Source of the DNA: a bacterium
GTDB taxonomy: Bacteria > Patescibacteriota > Patescibacteriia > UBA1558 > S5-K13
Reading direction: 5' to 3'
Assembly: GCA_029555085.1 (NCBI GenBank)
Contig: JAKPTO010000002.1
Coordinates: 1 to 48,229 of the forward strand
Length of the DNA: 48,229 nt
The notes beneath the pieces are model-generated. The model made no database searches. It had not been told where the DNA came from and saw only the letters and a list, made by a program, of their open reading frames with translations. Below are positions 25,188-33,751 of this stretch, piece after piece. A program made the position numbers and the translations under genes. Each line of letters starts with the position of its first letter. The first letter of the stretch is position 1.

Positions 25188-26009
25188 CTACTCTATTAAT
25201 TCTATTTTATCTGCATATATTTGCGGTGGATATGTTTCAAAAATCAGACCATTAAATGTAATTCTTACTCTATCACCAGCATTAAATGGTTCTTTTTCAG
25301 CTAAGATATTTACAAATACCTTACTCCCTGCTTTAAATCCATGTACATCTTTTATAATCTTAACGAATATTCTTTTTTCTTGTACTTCCAGCACTTCTGC
25401 ATCAAATTGATCTTGTCTTTCTAAATTAGTACCCTTATTATGCTTATCAGTTTTTAAATTAGTATAATAGGCATCTACTTGTTTTTTTAAATCCAATTTT
25501 GATTCATAATTCAAGACCTTTATTTCCATAATTTTATTAGGACACATTTTTTTTATTGATTCACTATATTTACTACCATCTTTCGGTGTTTCATATTTTA
25601 CAACCTCATTATCCTTAAAAGTAAATCTAAAAAACATTGAATAACCTGTATCTAATTTAATTTCTTCGCCTTCTAAATAATAACTTTCAGCAAGTATCCA
25701 CATATAGGCAAATTTCTCATCATTTTTTTCTGTTATACCAAATCCATCATAATCAGCAAAAAAATGATATTCTTCCTTATTTGGAGCAGATGTTTTTTCT
25801 GTATAATTAACAGTTTCGCCCTTTCTTTCTTTATTTTCCTTTTCTTTTAAATAATAAATAGCTATATCGTATAGATATTCATGGTCTGTTATGTAATATT
25901 CTCTGTTTTTATGCTTTAAGCCCATTATTACTCCAAAAATTAAACCTACAATAAACAGAACTATAAAAATTTTAACAACTATTTGTATAATTTTCTTTTC
26001 TTTATTCAT
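25188..26009 (-). CDS. membrane-anchored protein with C-terminal DUF3221-like domain
   Basis: The 273-residue protein has an N-terminal membrane anchor (~6-30, IIQIVVKIFIVLFIVGLIFG). An extracytoplasmic middle region follows (FADYDGFGITEKNDEKFAYM, YSMFFRFTFKDNEVV). The last ~75 residues form a small beta-barrel-like domain with VLEVQEKRIFVKIIKDVHG and GDRVRITFNGLIFETYPPQI. That tail resembles the DUF3221/YobA-type domain of Firmicutes lipoproteins, by my recollection of the pattern. GAGGAG lies about nine bases before the ATG, which supports the start. Adjacent genes mostly lack such a site. It is probably a single-gene unit; the biochemical role is unknown. Confidence 0.7.
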   Translation of the reverse strand: MNKEKKIIQIVVKIFIVLFIVGLIFGVIMGLKHKNREYYITDHEYLYDIAIYYLKEKENKERKGETVNYTEKTSAPNKEEYHFFADYDGFGITEKNDEKFAYMWILAESYYLEGEEIKLDTGYSMFFRFTFKDNEVVKYETPKDGSKYSESIKKMCPNKIMEIKVLNYESKLDLKKQVDAYYTNLKTDKHNKGTNLERQDQFDAEVLEVQEKRIFVKIIKDVHGFKAGSKVFVNILAEKEPFNAGDRVRITFNGLIFETYPPQIYADKIELIE

Positions 26010-26120
26010 GATAATTATCTCCTCTTGAATTTACTATTTAATTAATAGCCATAATTAAAAAATGGTATTTATTATAAATTAAACTACTTAATCAAATATA
26101 TAGCGGAATAATATAAAAAT

Positions 26121-26663
26121 TTATTCTCCTATTATTTCCTTTAATTTTTCCATGGCACGATGAATCAAAACTCTAACATTAGCACTGGACTCGTCTAATA
26201 TTTTTGAAATTTCTTTTGTGGAGTATCCTTCAATATGTTTTAATACTACAACTTCTTGCCATTTACCGTTTATTTTGCCTAATTCTCTTATTCCTTTGTC
26301 TAAAATTTGCCAATCTGACATATTGTCAATATTGTGAGCCAAACTGCTGTTTGAAGGCACGGATTCTAAATCCTCTGGTAATTGAAGTTCTTTTATTTTT
26401 TTATAAAAATCAGCAATAGAATTTCTAGCTACCTGATATATAAATGCTTGAAAATTTTTTATTGTATTATGTTTATTTATATATTCCCAACACTTTAAAA
26501 ATACATCACTTGTTATGTCCTCTGCTTTCTCTTTTGTGGGAACCTTAAAATAAACATATCTGTAAATTTGTTTTGAATATATATCATAAATATCAGAAAA
26601 GGCCTCATAATGACCTGCTCTGATTTTTAACAATGCTATGTGTTCACGTTTTTTATCAACCAT
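26121..26663 (-). CDS. ECF-family RNA polymerase sigma factor
   Basis: The 180-residue protein has sigma region 2 at ~18-75 (AFSDIYDIYSKQIYRYVYFK, then EDITSDVFLKCWEYI) and sigma region 4 at ~120-178 (WQEVVVLKHIEGYSTKEISK, then SSANVRVLIHRAMEKLKE). There are no regions 1 or 3, which is the ECF layout. It would direct RNA polymerase to a small set of envelope or stress promoters. It is the last gene of a leftward operon after the HtrA-like gene (12-base gap). No classical anti-sigma factor is adjacent. The DUF5667 membrane protein 2 kb away, preceded by an ECF-like promoter, is a candidate partner. Confidence 0.93.
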   Translation of the reverse strand: MVDKKREHIALLKIRAGHYEAFSDIYDIYSKQIYRYVYFKVPTKEKAEDITSDVFLKCWEYINKHNTIKNFQAFIYQVARNSIADFYKKIKELQLPEDLESVPSNSSLAHNIDNMSDWQILDKGIRELGKINGKWQEVVVLKHIEGYSTKEISKILDESSANVRVLIHRAMEKLKEIIGE

Positions 26664-26675
26664 TATTAAATATTA

Positions 26676-27737
26676 TTATTTAAAAGCCGATAATTTAATC
26701 TTTAACTCTTGTTGCTTATTGTCTCTTAAAATAGTTAATGTAACCTCGTCTCCTGGTTTATAATCCAAAAGAACCGTATTTAAAGATCTAAACTTATTTA
26801 ATTCATCTTCATTTAACTTTTGTATTATATCTCCTTCTTTTATCAAATTATTGGAAGATTTATATACATAAATACCATTATTTGGCATATCAATAGAAAA
26901 TACCATTTTGTTAAGATCGATATATTCTATATTTAAGCTAGGATAATCAATATTTTTATCATTATTGAACAATCTTGTCAAAGAATATCGTATATAATTG
27001 CTTGGTAATAAATAGGTGTTATCATCATACGAATATGTAAATCCAAGCATTTCTGCATTATCATTAACCACAGGAAGACCAGGATCTTCATTGAGAGATA
27101 AAACACCATATATAACAATATCTTCTGAGTTTTGTATTAAATCTTTTTTCTCTTTTATAAATCTTGAATTTATATTTGTGATAGAAGCTGGTATTATTTC
27201 ATTTTGATAATCATATAAATTTGGTTTTATAATATAAACATTTTGCCCAGCTCCAAGAGAAGAAGAATCAATTATTCCTATTGGATTCAAACCATTTTGC
27301 TTAATCTTAATATAAGACAAACCAAGAACATCGTCATTTATAACGGTTTCTATGTCTATTATTTTATTTTCATTATTTACGAGTGCTATATTTTTTGAAT
27401 GATTTATTTTTTTCGATACAAACCAACCATCATTTGTTACAACAACAGCTGTTCCTATAAAATCATCTGTAAAATACATTGATTCGTAAATATTTTTTGA
27501 TAAATCATTCTTTTCTACAATAAGCCAAATTTTATTAGACAAACTGGATGAAATAGAACCAGTTATAGATTGACTATTCCTCTTATCAATCTCAATAAAA
27601 TTAACTTTTTTTGAGGAATTTTCCTCTAAATATTCTGGTATGTTCTTATCAACCAGATATAAAACAAAAGAGCTTGCTATAAAAACAATAATTATTGTTA
27701 AAAGCAAACTAAGGAAAAATTTTGATTTTTCTTTCAT
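26676..27737 (-). CDS. HtrA/DegP-like pseudoprotease with PDZ domain
   Basis: The 353-residue protein has an N-terminal membrane anchor (~8-30) and a trypsin-like HtrA domain (~85-250). A PDZ-like domain ends it (~275-350, EGDIIQKLNEDEL, YKPGDEVTLTILRDN). Alignment by eye to HtrA motifs shows every catalytic position changed. The His segment (usually TNNHV) reads VSKKIN, the Asp segment (DLAVLKI) reads GLSYIKI, and the Ser segment (GNSGGP) reads NEDPGLP. The fold remains clear (GTAVVVTNDGWFV, SSLGAGQNVYIIKPN). It probably acts as a binding or sensing protein outside the membrane, without proteolysis. Co-transcription with the ECF sigma gene suggests envelope-stress signalling. Confidence 0.8.
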   Translation of the reverse strand: MKEKSKFFLSLLLTIIIVFIASSFVLYLVDKNIPEYLEENSSKKVNFIEIDKRNSQSITGSISSSLSNKIWLIVEKNDLSKNIYESMYFTDDFIGTAVVVTNDGWFVSKKINHSKNIALVNNENKIIDIETVINDDVLGLSYIKIKQNGLNPIGIIDSSSLGAGQNVYIIKPNLYDYQNEIIPASITNINSRFIKEKKDLIQNSEDIVIYGVLSLNEDPGLPVVNDNAEMLGFTYSYDDNTYLLPSNYIRYSLTRLFNNDKNIDYPSLNIEYIDLNKMVFSIDMPNNGIYVYKSSNNLIKEGDIIQKLNEDELNKFRSLNTVLLDYKPGDEVTLTILRDNKQQELKIKLSAFK

Positions 27738-27747
27738 ATTATTTTAA

Positions 27748-28503
27748 TTAATATTTTATTATCGATGTTGTAAACGCAACAACTAAAACAGAAATAAATA
27801 TAATAAATAAAGGAAGTCTTCGTTTAAAACAAGATACGCCTTTTAATTCGTCGAGTAAAAATTCTAAAACCATATAATACCAAAGCCAAGTAATAAATGT
27901 TAAAAAATAAATATTAAATGGTAAAAGCGACATAACTAGGTAAATTTCAAAAAAAACAATACTGCTTAATATTAGCAATAATTTATTATTCTTCCAAGTA
28001 ATCTTTTCCCAATATAACCTGATATTTAAACAAATCAATGAAATAAAAAAAATAAATATTGAACTTGTTATTAAATTTGCTCTAATAAATACAAAAACAT
28101 AAAACACAAAAAAAGTATAAAAAAGGAAACATAAAAGATCTATATTTTTTATTATATCACTCGTAATTTCACGATTTTCGTAAATTTTCTTAAATATTGA
28201 ATCAAATAAAACAATGAAGAAATATACTGATAAAACGGAAATCACTACTCTTATAATAAGATTGCTACACACAACAAAAAAGCACCATAAACTCGCTAAA
28301 AACACTAAACAAATTCCAAAATATGACAAAATTTCAGTGTTTTTTATAAATCTATTTTTAATTTTCCAAAAATAAAAAACTAACAGTAATAGGGATAATA
28401 CTAAACCATAATTAAAAAATTTTGGGTAATAATAAGAAATCTCAATAAGTATTGGAAAAATTAATGCGAGGACAAAGCCCAGTATTCTTTTATAAAATAT
28501 CAT
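27748..28503 (-). CDS. polytopic membrane protein of unknown function
   Basis: The 251-residue protein is almost entirely hydrophobic with about seven or eight membrane segments, separated by short basic loops (KIKNRFIKN, FKKIYENREITSD). There is no recognised motif; composition and layout recall the DUF5656-type proteins found in candidate-phyla genomes, but I am not certain. It lies ten bases after the small anchored protein gene and ten before the HtrA-like gene, so all four genes down to the ECF sigma factor are likely one transcript. It may help assemble or sense the envelope complex made by its neighbours. Confidence 0.7.
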   Translation of the reverse strand: MIFYKRILGFVLALIFPILIEISYYYPKFFNYGLVLSLLLLVFYFWKIKNRFIKNTEILSYFGICLVFLASLWCFFVVCSNLIIRVVISVLSVYFFIVLFDSIFKKIYENREITSDIIKNIDLLCFLFYTFFVFYVFVFIRANLITSSIFIFFISLICLNIRLYWEKITWKNNKLLLILSSIVFFEIYLVMSLLPFNIYFLTFITWLWYYMVLEFLLDELKGVSCFKRRLPLFIIFISVLVVAFTTSIIKY

Positions 28504-28513
28504 AATAAATTAA

Positions 28514-28936
28514 TTATTTTAGCGACTCTATAATTTTCTGAAGTGGCTCTTTTATCCAATCATCTGAACGAGATATGGTTTCTAATTTTTTTAGCGCTAA
28601 ATCTTTATCATTATTATAGATTATTTCATCAAAAGCTGTTACGAGATTAAAGTACTGATCTTTGAATTCTAATGGTACAGATAAACCATCTAATTTATTT
28701 CTTGTTTCCTGATAGTCATTATTGAAGCTATTTAAAGCCGTTAAAACTCCTGATTTGTAATTTGCTATTAATTCTTCTTTTGTAATTTGTCTTTCAACTT
28801 GATTTTTTTGTTGACTCACTGGAATAACTTTATCTTGATTTTTTTTATTGCTATAAAGAAAAGCAGATAAAACAATCAAACTCAACACAACACAAACCAT
28901 TAAAATTTTTAAAAGTAAAAAAATATCTTTTTTCAT
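28514..28936 (-). CDS. small membrane-anchored helical protein, unknown
   Basis: The 140-residue protein has one N-terminal membrane span (~9-28, LKILMVCVVLSLIVLSAFLY). A Gln/Lys-rich linker and an extracytoplasmic helical domain (~50-140) follow, with YKSGVLTALNSFNNDYQETR and AFDEIIYNNDKDLALKKLET. No family is recognised. It begins the leftward operon that continues through the polytopic membrane protein, the HtrA-like pseudoprotease and the ECF sigma factor. It lies 18 bases after the preceding small gene and may share that gene's promoter at 29283-29311. A role as an accessory to envelope sensing is only suggested by context. Confidence 0.7.
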   Translation of the reverse strand: MKKDIFLLLKILMVCVVLSLIVLSAFLYSNKKNQDKVIPVSQQKNQVERQITKEELIANYKSGVLTALNSFNNDYQETRNKLDGLSVPLEFKDQYFNLVTAFDEIIYNNDKDLALKKLETISRSDDWIKEPLQKIIESLK

Positions 28937-28954
28937 ATTTTTATTTTAATTTAA

Positions 28955-29275
28955 TTATGAAACAAATGAGGGGGATTCAATTAATTCCCAAACACCAGAG
29001 ATTTTTTTGTATACTTTGAAATTATGTGTCTTCTCGTCATCTGAATAAACATAATCAACTGTAACTCCAGATCCTACTCTATTTGAATAATTTACACGTT
29101 TATCAAGAACTAAATCTCTTTCATAAAACTCTACCTTCATTTCTCCAGCTGGGCTTTTAAATTCTATTATTTCTACACTTCCATGACCATCATCATCAGT
29201 ATTTGTATACTGATTTATAACATCAAAACTATCAAGGATTTTAGCCTTGACATCTTTCCATTTTTCTCGGTTCAT
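28955..29275 (-). CDS. small soluble protein of unknown function
   Basis: The 106-residue acidic protein lacks a signal peptide or membrane span. It looks alpha+beta: an N-terminal helix (MNREKWKDVKAKILDSFDVI), then strands with GHGSVEIIEFKSPAGEMKVE and VTVDYVYSDDEKTHNFKVYK. I recognise no named family. A near-consensus promoter places the transcription start within a base or two of the ATG, so the transcript may be leaderless. It lies upstream of the ECF sigma operon and downstream of dnaJ. Confidence 0.72.
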   Translation of the reverse strand: MNREKWKDVKAKILDSFDVINQYTNTDDDGHGSVEIIEFKSPAGEMKVEFYERDLVLDKRVNYSNRVGSGVTVDYVYSDDEKTHNFKVYKKISGVWELIESPSFVS

Positions 29276-29282
29276 AAATATA

Positions 29283-29311
29283 ATTATACAACTTTAAACT
29301 TTAAATTTCAA
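29283..29311 (-). promoter_or_regulatory. sigma-70-type promoter giving a near-leaderless transcript
   Basis: On the minus strand TTGAAA (29311-29306), a 17-base spacer and a perfect TATAAT (29288-29283) are followed by the ATG at 29275. The usual seven-base distance puts the start at about 29276. Confidence 0.6.
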
Positions 29312-29319
29312 ATTAAAAA

Positions 29320-30423
29320 TTATAGTCCTCTTTTTTCAAGTTCTTCAATGAGCTTTTTTTGATCTTTGTTTAAATATTTAGGAACATCTAATATAACTTT
29401 TACATGATGATCTCCGCGACCACGAGAGTTTAATTTTGAAACACCTTTTCCTTTTAAAATAAAAACTTTTCCACTTGAAGTAAGTTCTGGAATTTTTAAT
29501 TTAACTTCTCCGTCAATTGTATCAACTAAAATTTTATCACCTTTTATAAGCTGAGAATATTTTAATTTTATAGTTGAGAAAATATCATCTCCTTTTCTTT
29601 CAAACTTGGAACTTTTTGAAACTCTAATAATTATATACAAATCTCCACTTACTGATCCTTTTGAACCTGATTCACCCTTTCCTGATAATCTAATTGTTTG
29701 TCCATCGCTGATTCCAGCTGGAATTTTTACTTTTATTTCTTCTGTTCCGTTTATTGAACCCGCACCACCACACTTATTACATGTATCTTTAAAAATATTC
29801 CCTGTTCCATCGCAATCAGGACATATTGTCACGCTCGCAAAATTACCAAAAAATGTTTGTTGCTGAACTGTTACACGACCAGAACCATTACATTTTTTAC
29901 ATGTTTGAGAATTGGAGCCACATTTTCCATTACATTTATCACAGACTATTTTTTTATTTAATCTTAGATGTTTTTCTGTTCCAAATACTGACTCTTCAAA
30001 GCTAATGTCAACCTCTGTTTGAATATCTCTGCCCTTATGAGACTGTCTTGAAGAACGTCTTGAACCACCAAAAAAATCACCAAAAATATCTCCAATATCT
30101 CCAAAATCAAATCCAGCTTCAGAGTTATTAAAACCTCCAAATCCTTGTCTCGAAAAATCTTGCCAACTAAATCCACCGCCAAATGGATTAGCGCCTGCAC
30201 CAGAAAAACCTGAACTAAAATCACTACCAAATTGATCGTATTTTTGTCTCTTTTCCTTGTCTTTTAAAACCTGATAGGCCTCATTTATTTCTTTAAATTT
30301 TTCCTCATTACCACCTTTTTTATCAGGATGATATTTATGAGCTAATTTAGAAAAAGCTTTTTTAATATCAGATTGGCTCGCATTTTTATCTACGCCTAAT
30401 ATTTTATAGTAATCTTTTGACAT
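29320..30423 (-). CDS. dnaJ: chaperone protein DnaJ
   Basis: This co-chaperone stimulates DnaK ATPase activity and delivers unfolded proteins. The J domain (1-70) has the HPD motif in HKYHPDKKGG. A Gly/Phe-rich region (~70-120) follows. The zinc-binding domain (~150-215) has four cysteine repeats: CDKCNGKCG, CKKCNGSG, CPDCDGTG and CNKCGGAG; the first departs slightly from CxxCxGxG. The C-terminal substrate-binding domain ends in KDQKKLIEELEKRGL. At 367 residues the length is normal. It is the last gene of the heat-shock supercluster, 19 bases after the DUF3467 gene, and its end abuts the promoter of the next small gene. Confidence 0.97.
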   Translation of the reverse strand: MSKDYYKILGVDKNASQSDIKKAFSKLAHKYHPDKKGGNEEKFKEINEAYQVLKDKEKRQKYDQFGSDFSSGFSGAGANPFGGGFSWQDFSRQGFGGFNNSEAGFDFGDIGDIFGDFFGGSRRSSRQSHKGRDIQTEVDISFEESVFGTEKHLRLNKKIVCDKCNGKCGSNSQTCKKCNGSGRVTVQQQTFFGNFASVTICPDCDGTGNIFKDTCNKCGGAGSINGTEEIKVKIPAGISDGQTIRLSGKGESGSKGSVSGDLYIIIRVSKSSKFERKGDDIFSTIKLKYSQLIKGDKILVDTIDGEVKLKIPELTSSGKVFILKGKGVSKLNSRGRGDHHVKVILDVPKYLNKDQKKLIEELEKRGL

Positions 30424-30442
30424 TTTTGAATTTTAAAACATT

Positions 30443-30733
30443 TTAAGAATCTTTTTTATCTGTAAAACCAATTGTTTTATCTGGACTATCTGATTCTTTT
30501 ATTTCACCAAATGTATTTTCATATTTCTCTATATTATCTTGAAGAGCTTTTATGATTCTTTTCAAATGCCCAGGAGTTGTAATAACTTTTGCGCAAACTC
30601 TTCCTGATGGCGCTGTAATGTTTAAAAAATTCATAATAAACTCTTCTTTATTGTGCATTATTTGCATTGCGTTTGCATATTCTCCGCCAGGAAAATTATC
30701 AGCAATTTTTATTTCTACTTGTTTATTTTCCAT
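30443..30733 (-). CDS. DUF3467-family protein
   Basis: The 96-residue protein matches the DUF3467 pattern: GGEYANAMQIMHNKEEFIMN, then FLNITAPSGRVCAKVITTPG and HLKRIIKALQDNIEKYENTF. It has no signal peptide or membrane span. Function is unknown in the family. Here it lies between dnaK and dnaJ, 19 bases before dnaJ, so it is probably co-expressed with the chaperones. A hairpin at 30746-30778 separates it from dnaK. The position suggests, without proof, a link to protein quality control. Confidence 0.83.
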   Translation of the reverse strand: MENKQVEIKIADNFPGGEYANAMQIMHNKEEFIMNFLNITAPSGRVCAKVITTPGHLKRIIKALQDNIEKYENTFGEIKESDSPDKTIGFTDKKDS

Positions 30734-30745
30734 ATATTTATCACA

Positions 30746-30778
30746 GACCTCGAAGAATCTAAGAATCCTCGAGGTCTT
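30746..30778. terminator. intergenic hairpin downstream of dnaK
   Basis: AGACCTCGA (30746-30754) pairs perfectly with TCGAGGTCT (30770-30778) around 15 bases that can pair further. Towards dnaJ there is no T-run, so it is more likely a partial attenuator or processing site than a full stop. On the plus strand TTTTAT follows. Confidence 0.5.
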
Positions 30779-30788
30779 TTATAATTAT

Positions 30789-32744
30789 TTATTCTTTTTT
30801 AACTTCTTCATATTCGCCCTCAACTGGACCATCTTGTTTAGGCGCTTCTTGATTTGTCTGAGTTTCGTTTGGATTTGGATTCTGAGCTGAATTCTGAGCT
30901 TGTGACTGAGCATACATTGATTTCCCAACTTCCTGCACTACTTCGTTCATTTCTTCTAATTTTTTCTTCATATCATCAATATTATTCACTTCTCTTGCTT
31001 TTTTAAGCTCTTCTAATTTATCTGTTACTTTTTTCTTTAAATCCTCAGGAATTCCATTTGGATATTTAGTTTTATCATCAGCGTCTTTTAATAATCTTTC
31101 TGTGCTGTAAATTACAGTATCAACATTGTTTTGCATTTCAATTTCTTCTTTTTTCTTTTTGTCTTCATCAGCATACTTTTCCGCTTCTTGTTTCATTTTT
31201 TCAATATCATCTTTTGAAAGACCACTTGATGCTGTTATTGTAATTTTTTGCTCTTTATTTGTAGCCTTATCAACTGCTTTTACATTTAAAATTCCATTTG
31301 CATCAATATCAAAAGAAACTTCAATTTGTGGAATACCACGAGGTGCTGGTGGAATTCCGTCTAAAATAAACCTACCCAATGTTTTGTTATCTTGTGCCAT
31401 TGGTCTCTCACCTTGTAAAATATGAATTTCTACAGATGTCTGACTATCTGCTGCGGTTGAAAAAATTTGAGATTTTGAACTTGGAATAGTTGTATTTTTC
31501 TCTATTAAAGGAGTCATAACACCTCCCAATGTTTCAATTCCAAGTGTAAGTGGGGTTATATCAAGTAATAACACTTCTTTTCCGCCAATCGAGCCCTCAA
31601 ATTGTCCCGCTTGAACTGCTGCGCCTAGTGCTACAACTTCATCAGGATTTACTGATACATTTGGTTTTCTACCAAAAAATTCTTCTACTTTTTTCTGAAC
31701 GCAAGGCATTCTTGTCATGCCTCCCACTAAAATTACTTCATCTATATCAGCAATTTGAAAACCCGCATCAGATATTGCTTTTTTGCATGGCTCTATTGTT
31801 GAATCTACTAAATCTTTTATCAAATCTTCTAATTTTGCTCTGGTTATTTTCATAACTAGATGTTTTGGTCCACTCGCATCCGTAGTAATAAATGGTTGGT
31901 TAATTTCAGTTTCTTGCGCTGTAGATAATTCTATTTTTGCTTTTTCTGCGGATTCTTTTAGACGCTGTAATGCAGTTTTATCTCCAGATAAATCAATTCC
32001 CTGATCTTTTTTAAATTCCTCAATAATCCACTGAATAATTCTCTGATCAAAGTCATCTCCACCTAAATGTGTATCACCGTTTGTGGATTTTACTTCAACA
32101 GTTGATTGTTTTGATTCTTTATCATAAGAAATATCCAAAACTGAAATATCGAAAGTTCCACCACCTAAATCATAAACAGCAATTTGTTTATCATCTTCTT
32201 TGTCAAACCCATAAGCAAACGCGGCTGCGGTTGGCTCATTTATAATTCTTTTTACTTTTAATCCTGCTATTTCTCCTGCGTCTTTTGTTGCTTGACGCTG
32301 TGCGTCATTAAAATATGCTGGAACTGTAATTACAGCTTCTTCAACCTTATCTCCTGTTTTTTCCTCGGCATCAGCTTTTAATTTCTGTAAAATCATTGCT
32401 GAAATTTCTTGGGGTGTGTATTCTTTTCCACCCATCTCAACTTTTACTCCCTCTCCTGATTTTACAATTTTATATGGAAGAGTTTTCACATCTTCTTGAA
32501 CTTCTGTATCAGAAAAACTTCTTCCAATTAATCTTTTTATGGAAAACACAGTGTTCTCTGGATTAACTACTGCTTGTCTTTTCGCAAGCTGACCGACTAA
32601 TCTTTCATTTGCTTTTGACATAGCAACAACAGAAGGTGTTGTTCTATTTCCTTCTTTATTCTCAATGATTTCTGGTTTTCCACCTTGAATAACAGCCATT
32701 GCGCTGTTTGTTGTTCCAAGGTCAATTCCTATTATTTTTGACAT
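30789..32744 (-). CDS. dnaK: chaperone protein DnaK (Hsp70)
   Basis: This is the ATP-driven Hsp70 chaperone. The N-terminal ATPase domain starts with [13 protein letters not shown] and includes [28 protein letters not shown] and [11 protein letters not shown]. The substrate-binding domain has [20 protein letters not shown] and the helical lid leads to an acidic tail ([12 protein letters not shown]). Length 651 is normal. It works with DnaJ and GrpE, all encoded nearby. No CIRCE was seen in the 60 bases before it, so expression may depend on read-through from the hrcA promoter or on an undetected one. A short CGCC/GGCG hairpin lies just upstream (about 32761-32773). Confidence 0.98.
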   Translation of the reverse strand: MSKIIGIDLGTTNSAMAVIQGGKPEIIENKEGNRTTPSVVAMSKANERLVGQLAKRQAVVNPENTVFSIKRLIGRSFSDTEVQEDVKTLPYKIVKSGEGVKVEMGGKEYTPQEISAMILQKLKADAEEKTGDKVEEAVITVPAYFNDAQRQATKDAGEIAGLKVKRIINEPTAAAFAYGFDKEDDKQIAVYDLGGGTFDISVLDISYDKESKQSTVEVKSTNGDTHLGGDDFDQRIIQWIIEEFKKDQGIDLSGDKTALQRLKESAEKAKIELSTAQETEINQPFITTDASGPKHLVMKITRAKLEDLIKDLVDSTIEPCKKAISDAGFQIADIDEVILVGGMTRMPCVQKKVEEFFGRKPNVSVNPDEVVALGAAVQAGQFEGSIGGKEVLLLDITPLTLGIETLGGVMTPLIEKNTTIPSSKSQIFSTAADSQTSVEIHILQGERPMAQDNKTLGRFILDGIPPAPRGIPQIEVSFDIDANGILNVKAVDKATNKEQKITITASSGLSKDDIEKMKQEAEKYADEDKKKKEEIEMQNNVDTVIYSTERLLKDADDKTKYPNGIPEDLKKKVTDKLEELKKAREVNNIDDMKKKLEEMNEVVQEVGKSMYAQSQAQNSAQNPNPNETQTNQEAPKQDGPVEGEYEEVKKE

Positions 32745-32804
32745 ATTATTTTTTATCCCGCCAAAGGCGTGGATTCCTTTCTTAATTTATTTAATATTAT
32801 TTTA

Positions 32805-33125
32805 TTATTGAATTGCTTTTATAATATCTTTTTCATTTTTTATAAAATCATACACACATAAAACATCTGCACTTGTTATGGATTCATTGTTATTTTTTAA
32901 TTTCATAATTTCGTCTGCTTCTAAATCTGTAATTACAGCTTGACCAACCATACCTGTGGGTATAAAAATCGCTTTCATAGCAACTCCGGTTCCACATTTT
33001 TGACACTTGAAATACGACAAAATATACGAATCATTTGCTTCAAGTAATTTTACTTTTGAATAATTATAAGTATCTCCACAAACCGGACATTTTTGTAATA
33101 ATTTTTTTGATAATAAATTGTTCAT
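32805..33125 (-). CDS. zinc-ribbon protein of unknown function
   Basis: The 106-residue protein has two CxxC knuckles, KCPVCGD (~12) and FKCQKCGTG (~39), typical of a four-cysteine zinc ribbon. The rest is alpha-helical with TDLEADEIMKLKNNNESITS and DVLCVYDFIKNEKDI. There is no signal peptide. It lies between hsp20 and dnaK and in the same direction, so it belongs to the heat-shock cluster by position. It could bind nucleic acid or a protein partner; the family is unrecognised. Confidence 0.75.
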   Translation of the reverse strand: MNNLLSKKLLQKCPVCGDTYNYSKVKLLEANDSYILSYFKCQKCGTGVAMKAIFIPTGMVGQAVITDLEADEIMKLKNNNESITSADVLCVYDFIKNEKDIIKAIQ

Positions 33126-33330
33126 TTTTATTTAATTATTATTTTAATTTATATTATTTCTATAAAAATAATACCTTTATTATATTTACCAATTAATCAA
33201 TTTTAATTTTGTGGTCTGGAATTCATGTTTTAGACATAAATTCCAGTCAAATTGAATCTCCCCCGAAATCCTGAATCTTGCCTACAAATAAGCAGGCAAG
33301 TTCAGAGTAACAAAGGGTAAAAATTCCAGT
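33126..33330 (-). repeat. intergenic hairpins between hsp20 and the zinc-ribbon gene
   Basis: Two clear stem-loops fill this 205-base gap. CTGGAATTCATG (33216-33227) pairs with CATAAATTCCAG (33235-33246) with one mismatch and a seven-base loop. CTGAA-T-CTTGCCT (33271-33283) pairs with AGGCAAG-TTCAG (33294-33305) with one bulge. A further ATTCCAG copy lies at about 33325. Neither hairpin is followed by a clean T-run towards dnaK. They may be attenuating or RNA-processing structures or a dispersed repeat. Confidence 0.5.
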
Positions 33331-33747
33331 TTATTTATTTTTTACATCAATTTTAACTGTTTTAGGTTTTACCTCTTCTCTTTTTGGAATCTTTATTTCT
33401 AAAATTCCTTTTTCATATTCTGCTTTTGCTTTGTCGCCATCAACTGAAGTTGGAAGCTGTACTGATCTGTAAAAAGAACCGCGTCTTATTTCTTTTTTGT
33501 AATAATTTTTCTCGTCAATTTCTGATTCCTTTTCCATTGATGATTCAACGGTTAGTACATCATTTTCAATAGAAACATCGATTTTTTCTGGATCAACTCC
33601 TGGAAGCGCGACTCTTGCAATCACATTGTCTTTATCTTGATAAATATCAAGAGATGGGACAAATGTGTTTGGTCTTAGCATTGGCATAAAACCCCAATCA
33701 TCGTCATCTAGTGAGTTAAACACTGGATTCCATTTTATTAGTCTCAT
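33331..33747 (-). CDS. small heat-shock protein (Hsp20/alpha-crystallin)
   Basis: This 138-residue holdase prevents aggregation of unfolded proteins. The alpha-crystallin domain (~35-130) includes VPSLDIYQDKDNVIARVALP, GVDPEKIDVSIENDVLTVES and the closing FYRSVQLPTSVDGDKAKAEY with KGILEIKIPK, followed by KPKTVKIDVKNK. I chose the ATG at 33747 rather than 33774: it begins MRLIKWNP, a standard Hsp20 start, and is preceded by AAGGAG at a good distance. It begins four bases after the grpE stop, so the genes are coupled. It is probably controlled by HrcA through the CIRCE upstream of hrcA. Confidence 0.93.
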   Translation of the reverse strand: MRLIKWNPVFNSLDDDDWGFMPMLRPNTFVPSLDIYQDKDNVIARVALPGVDPEKIDVSIENDVLTVESSMEKESEIDEKNYYKKEIRRGSFYRSVQLPTSVDGDKAKAEYEKGILEIKIPKREEVKPKTVKIDVKNK

Positions 33748-33751
33748 AATT

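Noticed and set aside
31126-31855. Plus-strand frames opposite dnaK
   Set aside because: They are antisense shadows of a highly conserved gene with no signals of their own.
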